DNA from: JBCCRH01 sp039208045
Lineage (GTDB): Bacteria > Bacteroidota > Bacteroidia > Chitinophagales > Saprospiraceae
Length of the DNA stretch: 31,202 nucleotides
Assembly: GCA_039208045.1 (NCBI GenBank)
Contig: JBCCRH010000014.1
Location: forward strand, 1 to 31,202
Direction: 5' to 3'
The position numbers were made by a program, and so were the translations under genes. Below are positions 17,157-26,231 of the stretch, one piece after another; positions within the stretch are counted from its first letter, which is position 1, and each line of letters opens with the position of its first letter. Below the pieces are notes generated by a model. The model ran no database searches. It was not told the origin of the DNA and worked only from the letters and a program-made list of their open reading frames with translations.

Positions 17157-20015
17157 CTATTCCCACGTCCACCGCACCCCCGCATACACCATCCTCCCAA
17201 AAATCGGCCCCCACACCAGCGAGCCATCAAAGTACGTCCCAAAGGGATCGTCAGCAGAGAGGATGGGGTCATTTTGACGAAAGTCGAATACATTCTCGAC
17301 CCCTACGTACAGATCAAAGCGCTCCCACCACTGCTTGCTAATCTGCATATTAGTGAGCATAAAATCAGGCGCCCGCTCGCGGGCGCGGAAGGCTTCGGGA
17401 TTACTTGCAGTAGAAGGAATGCGCCTAGCCCCCTGCCAATTGACCGTTACATCAAAGGCCCAGCCGCTATCCAGCTCGTAGCCAAGATTGACAAAAGCGC
17501 GGTGGCGCGACACAAAAGGACGCTCCAAAGTGCCCTGCTGATAATCTGTGCGTACATCGTTGAAGCGATAGGCCATACGCAGATCAAGTCCATCAAGAAG
17601 AGCATAATCAAGCTGCGCTTGGAAAGTATTGGAGTAAGAACGTCCATCGAGATTATAGAAGCGTACTTCCTGTGGGTTTTGATCGTAGTCCACTACAATT
17701 TGCTGCTCAAATTGCGTGTGGTAGGCATCTAGTGTTACTACTAGTTCTCTATTTTGCACAACGAATGTTTGGCGAAGATTGAGCCCCACATTCCACGCGA
17801 TTTCTTGTTGGAGTCCGTAGGGAGTATCTTGGTTGTTTGCCTCCAGAATAATAGCACGCGAAGAAGCTAGCATACCGATATTCTCTGCCAGGATACTCGC
17901 CGTGCGGCGGCCTTGCCCAGCTGAAAAGCGCAGTACCGTAGCTTCTGCTGGTGCATAGCGGAAGTGCAGACGTGGTGTAAGGAAAAAACCGAATTGATTG
18001 TGATAATCCCCCCGCAAACCAAGCACTGCTGTGAAGTTATCTTTTGGTTGGTACGTATACTCCGCAAAAGCACCAGGCACTGCTTCCTCGCGGGTAAAAT
18101 AAGCATCTGCTAGCGACTCCTCATATTGGTCATACTGAAAGCTGAGGCCTGAACTAAGGGTATGTGCAGTGCTTCCAAGCTGTTCCCGATAGATTAAATT
18201 CGCGTATACAGACCGCTGCTCCGCATCGTAGCGTCGACTCCCAAAGAAGGCATCCTGATCGGTAAGTGCAGCACTCACTTGAAAGCCAATGCTCGCCGCT
18301 GGACGATTTTCAAATACCTTCCCGATCTTGGCCCACCCTTCTAAGCGATTGGTTTGCATCTCAGCATTCCAAGGCCCATTTTGCTGCCCACTTATTTTGT
18401 CAAAATTGGTCACTTTTATCCCAAATTGACTGTTCATCCCATTATTGCCTTCATATTTCCAGCGGTTAACTACCGTCCATTCAGTACCTGTCGGCATATC
18501 TAAAAAGCCATCATTATTCTGGTCATTCTCCCCCGCTTGCCATTTACCGTGGATCAGCAAACCAGTGTGCCATCGCTCTCCTACTTTGAAGCGTGCATTA
18601 GCATTACCTTCCCAGCGATTTCCTTGGTTCCCATAGAAATTGAAGTAGAGCCGCTCGCCTTCCTCTGGCTTTTTGAGTTCAACATTAATTTGTCCAGTAA
18701 TACTTTCAAAACCATTCACCACCGAGCCTGGCCCTTTCGCCAACTGAATACTTTCGATCCAAGGCCCCGGAATATAAGAAAGGCCATAAACAGCAGAGAG
18801 TCCTCTCACATCAGGCATATTTTCGCGGGCAATCTGCACATAAGGGCCTGACAGCCCCAGCATTTCAATTTGACGAGCACCAGTCACCGCATCTGTAAAA
18901 GCGACATCCACAGCGGGGTTTGTCTCAAAGCTTTCTGCCAAGGTGCAGCAAGCAGCTTTCAGCAGCTCTTTCGAGCTAATATTTTGGGTGAGAATGGGTT
19001 CCAGATAGGATACCTCAATGGATTTGCGCTTATATACTACATCTACCTCTATTAGGTTAGTACCAGCAGTTAGTACTAGTTCTATATTAGTCTGGTCTGC
19101 CAGAGCAATCGTATCGCTATAATAGCCTACATAGCTAGCAATGAGTTCCTGAGCATCCGCTGTGCGAGGCAAACTAAAACGCCCATCTTCATCGGTCGCT
19201 ACTACCGTCTTTCCATCGCGCCAGTAGATATTCACGCCAGGAAGGGGCACTGTTTCGCCATTTTCTTCTACCAAGATACGGCCATAGACTTGCTTAGGAG
19301 TAGTAGGCTCCTGATCGTGCTCATCGCCAAGTTCATGCTCGTCATGCTCATGTTCCTCTTCGTCTGTATGCTGATGAGCATCAATCACTGATTGTTCCCG
19401 GTACTTACAGCAGCCATCTAGTTTGTCATAAACAGCGTCCTTCGCTTTTATTTTTTCTGTATCATGCCCTACCGCTGCTACTGCTTGGTGCAGTTGATTT
19501 TCATCAAAATCCTCGGCATCTACATATACAGTTAGCTTGTGGCTCTCTATTTTCCATTCCGCCACCATTACTTCAGGAATAGCAGTCACTGCATTTTCAA
19601 TACGATCTTTACACATTCCGCACACCCCATCTACCTGAAATTCAAATAGCTCTCCGGTATTGTGGTGAATCGCTACCATTTTTGGATCGCGATATTTACA
19701 GCACAAATGCAACTTGCCGTAAGCTTCATCAGATGCTTTATATTTTTCCGTGTCGTGCCCGACAGCTGCCACTGCTCGGTGGATTTGATCTTCATCAAAG
19801 TCCGCTTCTGTTAGCTCAACCGTCAGCATATGATTACTGACATCCCAAGAGGCTGATTGCACTCCTTTGATCGGAGACACTGCATTTTCAATGCGCCCTT
19901 CACACATGCCACATAATCCATTTACAAAAAGTGTTGTTGTGCTTTGCGCAATACTCATTGCTGGCACTAAACATGCAAGGAACCACCCTGCAACAAATAA
20001 CTGTTTCATTTTCAA
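17157..20015 (-). CDS. TonB-dependent receptor with two N-terminal HMA domains (copper/metal type)
   Basis: 952 residues. A signal peptide (to about SIAQ24) precedes two heavy-metal-associated domains at about 26-92 and 124-188, with metal motifs CGMC at 35-38 and 132-135, each followed by a CCKYR motif (105-106, 202-203). A His/Glu-rich linker (212-235) leads to a carboxypeptidase-D-like domain (about 242-315), a plug starting near 340 that contains AACCTLAESFETNP, and a beta-barrel ending VRWTWE. The CC-x-L-x-ESFETN plug with EMLGL pattern resembles Bacteroidota receptors linked to copper homeostasis. Inferred role: outer membrane uptake of copper or another soft metal, with the HMA domains facing the periplasm. 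The gene for a small Cys/His-rich protein lies 66 bp upstream. Confidence 0.85.
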   Translation of the reverse strand: MKMKQLFVAGWFLACLVPAMSIAQSTTTLFVNGLCGMCEGRIENAVSPIKGVQSASWDVSNHMLTVELTEADFDEDQIHRAVAAVGHDTEKYKASDEAYGKLHLCCKYRDPKMVAIHHNTGELFEFQVDGVCGMCKDRIENAVTAIPEVMVAEWKIESHKLTVYVDAEDFDENQLHQAVAAVGHDTEKIKAKDAVYDKLDGCCKYREQSVIDAHQHTDEEEHEHDEHELGDEHDQEPTTPKQVYGRILVEENGETVPLPGVNIYWRDGKTVVATDEDGRFSLPRTADAQELIASYVGYYSDTIALADQTNIELVLTAGTNLIEVDVVYKRKSIEVSYLEPILTQNISSKELLKAACCTLAESFETNPAVDVAFTDAVTGARQIEMLGLSGPYVQIARENMPDVRGLSAVYGLSYIPGPWIESIQLAKGPGSVVNGFESITGQINVELKKPEEGERLYFNFYGNQGNRWEGNANARFKVGERWHTGLLIHGKWQAGENDQNNDGFLDMPTGTEWTVVNRWKYEGNNGMNSQFGIKVTNFDKISGQQNGPWNAEMQTNRLEGWAKIGKVFENRPAASIGFQVSAALTDQDAFFGSRRYDAEQRSVYANLIYREQLGSTAHTLSSGLSFQYDQYEESLADAYFTREEAVPGAFAEYTYQPKDNFTAVLGLRGDYHNQFGFFLTPRLHFRYAPAEATVLRFSAGQGRRTASILAENIGMLASSRAIILEANNQDTPYGLQQEIAWNVGLNLRQTFVVQNRELVVTLDAYHTQFEQQIVVDYDQNPQEVRFYNLDGRSYSNTFQAQLDYALLDGLDLRMAYRFNDVRTDYQQGTLERPFVSRHRAFVNLGYELDSGWAFDVTVNWQGARRIPSTASNPEAFRARERAPDFMLTNMQISKQWWERFDLYVGVENVFDFRQNDPILSADDPFGTYFDGSLVWGPIFGRMVYAGVRWTWE

Positions 20016-20081
20016 TAAATTAAAAACCTAGAATTCACCCAAGCATGAGGCTTAGGCCGTGTAAGAATTGATATGGAAGAT

Positions 20082-20492
20082 CTAGGCCAGGTGAGGTGGC
20101 GGTTGCCAAATAGAGTGGGTAAATTCGTGAGCATACGCTGCTATCTGCCAGATAGAAGGCTGTAATAGCTGATCTCGAACGCTTGCTGTTGGTAAGGTAA
20201 TTGATTGAACGACCACTATAGTACAACAGTAGCAACTGCAGCCATCAGAGCAAGGCCCCTCTTCCGAAGAATGATCCTCGTCAGTATCGGAAGCATGTGC
20301 ATGACAACTATGCTCTAACCCATCTGCATGACTATCATGGCAAGTTAGCGCATTCATCTCTGTATGACAGGCATCATCAGCCCCTGCAAGGCTTTTGCAA
20401 GGGCACAGCTCTGAAACTAAAAAGACAATAGCTAATATGATAGCGAAGTACTTCACCTCACAAAGGTAGGTAGAAAAAAGGATTTTTGCCAT
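20082..20492 (-). CDS. Small exported Cys/His-rich protein (DUF6660-like), metal-associated
   Basis: 136 residues from the ATG at 20492; an alternative GTG at 20456 gives VKYFAIILAIVFLVSELCPC, which looks more like the usual start of this kind of protein. A hydrophobic leader is followed by a stretch rich in Cys, His and acidic residues (for example GLEHSCHAHAS and CSDGCSCYCC). It lies directly upstream of the HMA-bearing TonB receptor on the same strand, an arrangement I associate with Bacteroidota copper/metal loci. Inference: a periplasmic or surface metal-binding partner of the receptor. The family assignment is from memory. Confidence 0.65.
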   Translation of the reverse strand: MAKILFSTYLCEVKYFAIILAIVFLVSELCPCKSLAGADDACHTEMNALTCHDSHADGLEHSCHAHASDTDEDHSSEEGPCSDGCSCYCCTIVVVQSITLPTASVRDQLLQPSIWQIAAYAHEFTHSIWQPPPHLA

Positions 20493-20578
20493 GTGTGACT
20501 GGGCTTACCCCAAATTCAGGCTAAAACTTGTTCTCCTATCAAATGTTCGTTATTTTGTACTGATATAAAGTATATATC

Positions 20579-20806
20579 ATGAAGCAATTATCCAGAATAA
20601 CATTTAACCCTAATCAAATGGGGGGCCAACCCTGTATAAGAGGTCTACGAGTGACCGTAGGTATGATTGTTAGCTTATTTGCTTCTGGATATTCTTTCGA
20701 AAATATACTACATGCTTATCCTTACCTAGAAAAAGAAGACCTCCAAGAAGCATTAGCTTATGCTGCGTGGAGAGCCCAAGAGATTGAAGTACCATTTGCT
20801 GCCTAA
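20579..20806 (+). CDS. DUF433 family protein (antitoxin-like)
   Basis: 75 residues. The pattern RITFNPNQMGGQPCIRGLRV followed by a helix-turn-helix-like segment (TVGMIVSLFASGYSFENIL) and YPYLEKEDLQEALAYAAW is the DUF433 signature. These proteins are commonly paired with a downstream DUF5615 PIN-like toxin gene. No such gene follows: a TAATG overlap at 20804-20808 opens only a 17-codon frame (20806-20859) before a REP-like element. So it is an antitoxin or regulator without its partner here. It is divergent from the Cys/His-rich gene, with an 86-bp gap. Confidence 0.8.
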   Translation: MKQLSRITFNPNQMGGQPCIRGLRVTVGMIVSLFASGYSFENILHAYPYLEKEDLQEALAYAAWRAQEIEVPFAA

Positions 20807-20860
20807 TGCAAACCATGTATGACTGGCCCTCTGTAATAAAAGCTTATTTAATACCCTAGC

Positions 20861-20913
20861 CTAGCCCGCGCTCAGTGGACCCGCCTGCATCGGGCAGGCT
20901 TGCAATCTGCGAT
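20861..20913. repeat. REP-like element, interrupted by a second hairpin
   Basis: The flank gcccgcgctca matches the copy at 23713, and ttgcaatctgcg matches the right part of the core. Between them sits a separate hairpin, gcctgc/gcaggc with a 5-base loop (20883-20899), as if one small element had inserted into another. It follows the DUF433 gene by about 55 bp. The rest of the 268-bp gap to the next gene holds no recognisable gene or riboswitch. Confidence 0.6.
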
Positions 20914-21074
20914 GGATTTCCCTCCCTATGCAACATACCTCCACGTTTTTGCAACAATACACGACTTTACCCTTTCTGAAAACCCACATATTTGTAGTAC
21001 ATTTTCTATTGCACTAAAATTTAAATATTTTTAGAAACTATATTTCCCTTGTAAGACGATTCAACAACTCTATA

Positions 21075-23393
21075 ATGCATCCAATCAATCGTAGAAAGTT
21101 CCTTTTTCAGGCCGGTATTTTAGGCTTACAATACAGCTTACTCAGCGGCTGCACATCTAACCTCAGTTCAACAGCGGCTGTGACTAGCAGTCAAGGAGTC
21201 GTTCTTCAGGCACCTAGAACAGGTGAAGATATTCTTACCTATATCCAGCGCACCACTGGTCAGTTTGATTCCCAGCTGTACCGCCAGATTATTGGTGCTG
21301 CCAATAGCTTCAAAGAAGGAGATCAAGCACTTGGTTTGGCTGCAGCCAATGACAGCTCCCGGCGCTACGCCCGTACGCTGCTGAGCAATACCCCCATCAA
21401 CACCTTGCAGACCCACCGCCTATATGAAGACGCAGTATACGAACTCATTAGTCAAACTACCCCATCGAATGAGCAGATAGCTAACTGGACGTTTGGCCAG
21501 CTGAAAACGTTCCTCCTCTCGGAAGAAGAAGTGGCCATAAAAACCATTATGCCTGCGCTGAGTAGTGATGTAATCGGCTGCGTCGTCAAGCTGATGAGTA
21601 ATGAAGAATTGATTCAGATAGGACAAAAGGTGTTTAATCCGTTGCCAGGAAGTCAGATTGGTGCTAAGGGATACATGAGTGCTCGTGTACAGCCCAACTC
21701 CCCTACTGATAATATCGACGATATTATCTGGCAAGTATTTGATGCTTGGTCCTATGGGGTGGGAGATTTGGTATTGGGTACCAATCCCGTGTCTAGTGAG
21801 CCAGATTCAGTGGCCAAGATCGAAGCTGCCCTACTCGATATTCTGACTACTTTTGGCTTGGAGGAAACGCTGCCTAACTGTGTACTTTCGCATATTGACA
21901 TCCAAGCAGAAGTGGAGGACTACCAGCCGGGCACTACTGGTGTTTGGTTCCAAAGTTTGGCCGGTACCGTGGGAGCAAATCAGACCTTTGATGTGACGGT
22001 AGAGAAGATGCTCGATCATGCCGCCAAGCGTACAGGCAAGTATGGGATGTACTTCGAGACGGGCCAGGGAGCTGACTTTACCAATGGCCATGGCGAGGGC
22101 TTCGATATGCTGCTCCACGAGTCGCGGAAATATGGTTTTGCACGAGCTTTGAAGCAAAAAATCAGCGAGCAGAATGCGCGCGAAGCTTGGGTACACCTCA
22201 ATGATGTAGCGGGCTTTATTGGGCCAGAGGTATTTAAAAGTAAAGAGCAACTGGTGCGCTGCTGCTTAGAAGATACCGTCATGGGCAAGCTACATGGCCT
22301 TGCCATTGGCCTTGATATTTGCTCAACCTTGCATATGGATGTCACGCTGGAAGATTTAGATTGGTGCATCGAGCAAGTCATGCCTGCCAACCCAGCCTAC
22401 CTCATGGCCTTACCTACCAAGAATGACCCTATGCTGAGCTACCTCACCACCAGCTTCAGCGACCATGTGCGCATCCGTGAGCAATTTGGTTATAAGATCA
22501 ATGATGCGATGTGGGACTTCTTTAAAAAGCTTGGGATCATTGATGAAAATAATCAAGCCACGGAGCATTTTGGTGATCCAATCTGGGTATACTACCAATA
22601 CTGTCGCGCCAAAGGCGATACCCGAAGCAAGGACACCATTTACCGAAAGGGAAAACAAACCATAGCCGAAATACGCGAACGTGGCGTGTTCATCGCAGAA
22701 GGATATGGGGAAAATATCTGGGACTTGCCCCCTGCGCTAGATAAAGAAGTGCACGCGCTCTACGAAGATGCCAAAGTAAGTATCTGGACAGAAATGCAGC
22801 AAACTTTTGTACAATCTATTCCAGCAGCAGTAGCCATCAAAACCCAGTCTAAAGACCGCAAAGACTACGTCTACCATCCCGAATCGGGCGAACAACTTTC
22901 TGCGAAAGCAGTACAACGCTTGGAGGGCTTACGCCAAAAATGGGGAACAGAGGTGCCAGATATTCAGCTAGTCATTTCAGATGGTCTAAATCCACGTTCT
23001 ATTACCGACAACGGCCACCTAATGCCCTTCGTAAAAAGCCTAAAGGCTACCCTAGAAGATCGTGGCTACCGCTTCAGTGCCTCCCCTATTGTCATCACCC
23101 ACGGGCGGGTACGGGCAGGCTACGCCTGTGGAGAAAAACTATTTAGCGAAAGCGATACCCCAAAGCAAAACAAAGGCATCATCCACATTATTGGAGAGCG
23201 CCCAGGTACGGGCCACCACAACTTCTCGGCCTACCTGACGGCCACTTCCGTGGAAATGTGGAGTGAGCGGGGTAAGGTAGATCACAATATTTCGAGGGTC
23301 GTGTCGGGCATTTCGGATACTGCTTTTGACCCTGTGCTGGCAGCCCAGGAAACGGCAGGGATTTTTGACCAGCTGTTTTCTACAACGAGTTAG
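21075..23393 (+). CDS. Fused ethanolamine ammonia-lyase (EutB-EutC) with Tat-type lipoprotein signal
   Basis: 772 residues. The N-terminus NRRKFLFQAGILGLQ is a twin-arginine motif and SLLSGC (Cys26) is a good lipobox. Residues about 48-500 match EutB: the five substrate-contact residues known from E. coli EutB (Arg160, Gln162, Asn193, Glu287, Asp362) appear conserved as Arg204 and Gln206 (SARVQPN), Asn237 (GTNPV), Glu327 (YFETGQG) and Asp413 (GLDIC). Residues about 545-772 match EutC (VISDGLN, ITHGRVRAG, IIGERPGT, ISRVVSGIS), but the EutC GRAGxR/DHAxARDAV region is not evident. Ethanolamine ammonia-lyase uses adenosylcobalamin to turn ethanolamine into acetaldehyde and ammonia, normally in the cytoplasm. 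There are no other eut genes nearby. The fusion is clear; export and activity are inferred. Confidence 0.88.
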   Translation: MHPINRRKFLFQAGILGLQYSLLSGCTSNLSSTAAVTSSQGVVLQAPRTGEDILTYIQRTTGQFDSQLYRQIIGAANSFKEGDQALGLAAANDSSRRYARTLLSNTPINTLQTHRLYEDAVYELISQTTPSNEQIANWTFGQLKTFLLSEEEVAIKTIMPALSSDVIGCVVKLMSNEELIQIGQKVFNPLPGSQIGAKGYMSARVQPNSPTDNIDDIIWQVFDAWSYGVGDLVLGTNPVSSEPDSVAKIEAALLDILTTFGLEETLPNCVLSHIDIQAEVEDYQPGTTGVWFQSLAGTVGANQTFDVTVEKMLDHAAKRTGKYGMYFETGQGADFTNGHGEGFDMLLHESRKYGFARALKQKISEQNAREAWVHLNDVAGFIGPEVFKSKEQLVRCCLEDTVMGKLHGLAIGLDICSTLHMDVTLEDLDWCIEQVMPANPAYLMALPTKNDPMLSYLTTSFSDHVRIREQFGYKINDAMWDFFKKLGIIDENNQATEHFGDPIWVYYQYCRAKGDTRSKDTIYRKGKQTIAEIRERGVFIAEGYGENIWDLPPALDKEVHALYEDAKVSIWTEMQQTFVQSIPAAVAIKTQSKDRKDYVYHPESGEQLSAKAVQRLEGLRQKWGTEVPDIQLVISDGLNPRSITDNGHLMPFVKSLKATLEDRGYRFSASPIVITHGRVRAGYACGEKLFSESDTPKQNKGIIHIIGERPGTGHHNFSAYLTATSVEMWSERGKVDHNISRVVSGISDTAFDPVLAAQETAGIFDQLFSTTS

Positions 23394-23453
23394 GGACTGT
23401 ATTGATACTTAATTCTTTTAGCCCTATCTTTAACAGTAAAGATTCATACTATT

Positions 23454-23702
23454 ATGTCTATAGAGCTTTTAAAAGCAGCAACACTACAGTTAGATCGGAT
23501 TGATCGAATTGAATTTGTTCAGTTCATTTTGGATAGTCTTGCGCGGGAGGAGAAAAACCGCTTTGAGAATATGAGCTTATCCAAAGAACAAATTACAACA
23601 GCCAAGTCTAGAGTTCAAGCGATTAAAGATGAGCAAGTAGCGACCATTCCTGCAAGCAAAGTTAAAGAGCGCTTAAAAAGAAAATATGGCTTTGACAGTT
23701 GA
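23454..23702 (+). CDS. Addiction-module antitoxin-like protein
   Basis: 82 residues. The pattern RIDRIEFVQFILDSLAREE, then a spacer and SKVKERLKRKYGF, fits the short putative antitoxins of addiction modules (TIGR02574-like), which usually precede a RelE/ParE-type toxin gene. Its last 17 bases overlap the start codon and first codons of a toxin-like reading frame at 23686, as in genuine toxin-antitoxin pairs, but that toxin is cut off after nine codons. It is therefore probably a leftover antitoxin. Confidence 0.6.
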   Translation: MSIELLKAATLQLDRIDRIEFVQFILDSLAREEKNRFENMSLSKEQITTAKSRVQAIKDEQVATIPASKVKERLKRKYGFDS

Positions 23703-23712
23703 ATTTCATCCT
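23686..23712 (+). pseudogene. Remnant of a RelE/ParE-type toxin gene, cut by a REP-like element
   Basis: ATG at 23686 reads MALTVEFHP, the usual first strand of ParE/RelE toxins (xxVEFHPEA). From 23713 the frame runs straight into the REP-like sequence gcccgcgctcaacggatt, and then into sequence antisense to katG and its terminator, with no toxin similarity. Overlap with the antitoxin stop codon supports the assignment. Only the beginning of the toxin survives. Confidence 0.5.
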
Positions 23713-23741
23713 GGCCCGCGCTCAACGGATTTGCAATCCGT
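23713..23741. repeat. REP-like element
   Basis: Core cggatttgcaatccg (23723-23737) with left flank gcccgcgctcaa, sharing the core with the 8991-9067 pair and the flank with the element at 20861. It forms a short hairpin (acggatt/aatccgt). It sits at the break point of the truncated toxin gene. Confidence 0.75.
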
Positions 23742-23755
23742 GAGGCTTTTTTCCA

Positions 23756-23793
23756 ATAAAAATGCCCTGATGAACCAACGTCACCAAGGCACT
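23756..23793 (-). terminator. Intrinsic terminator of katG
   Basis: On the minus strand the sequence forms agtgcc, tggtga, a 7-base loop, tcatca, ggcatt: two 6-bp stems joined by a T/G pair, with two wobble pairs, followed by TTTATT. It begins 35 bases after the katG stop codon. Stem and T-tract together make a convincing rho-independent terminator. Confidence 0.7.
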
Positions 23794-23828
23794 CTATTTA
23801 TCCTTTTCTTATACAGTTATCGTGTCGC

Positions 23829-26030
<2,202 letters not shown>

Positions 26031-26063
26031 AGTTTGCAGATTAATTTTAATTCAATTACTGTC

Positions 26064-26071
26064 CAAAAATA
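26064..26071 (-). promoter_or_regulatory. Candidate -7 element of katG promoter
   Basis: On the minus strand TATTTTTG matches the Bacteroidota -7 consensus TAnnTTTG exactly, 34 bases before the katG start. A TTTG -33 box at the expected 19-20 base distance is not seen, so the call is tentative. No clear OxyR/PerR site could be recognised in the 201-bp gap. Confidence 0.35.
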
Positions 26072-26231
26072 GTATAAGTTGTATTTATTATTCTTATGAA
26101 CCTATAAGAAATAGTTATAGATAATTCGGCTTTTGCTGAGACTTAAGGAATAAACACTAATAGAAGGATTTTGATTAGAAGTTGGGGAATATAGTTTGTA
26201 CCAAACGACAGAAACAGGCTACTCCATGCAC

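Noticed and set aside
17094..17732. 212-codon plus-strand open frame
   Set aside because: It is antisense to the end of the TonB receptor and starts in the C-rich tract; the minus-strand reading has a coherent beta-barrel and its C-terminal end.
20806..20859. 17-codon frame overlapping the DUF433 stop as a real toxin start
   Set aside because: MQTMYDWPSVIKAYLIP does not resemble the start of a DUF5615 or other toxin I know; too short to call.
20807..21074. Cobalamin riboswitch upstream of the eutBC fusion
   Set aside because: Looked for because the enzyme needs adenosylcobalamin; no B12-box-like sequence or suitable structured leader was recognised, only a REP-like element and AT-rich sequence.
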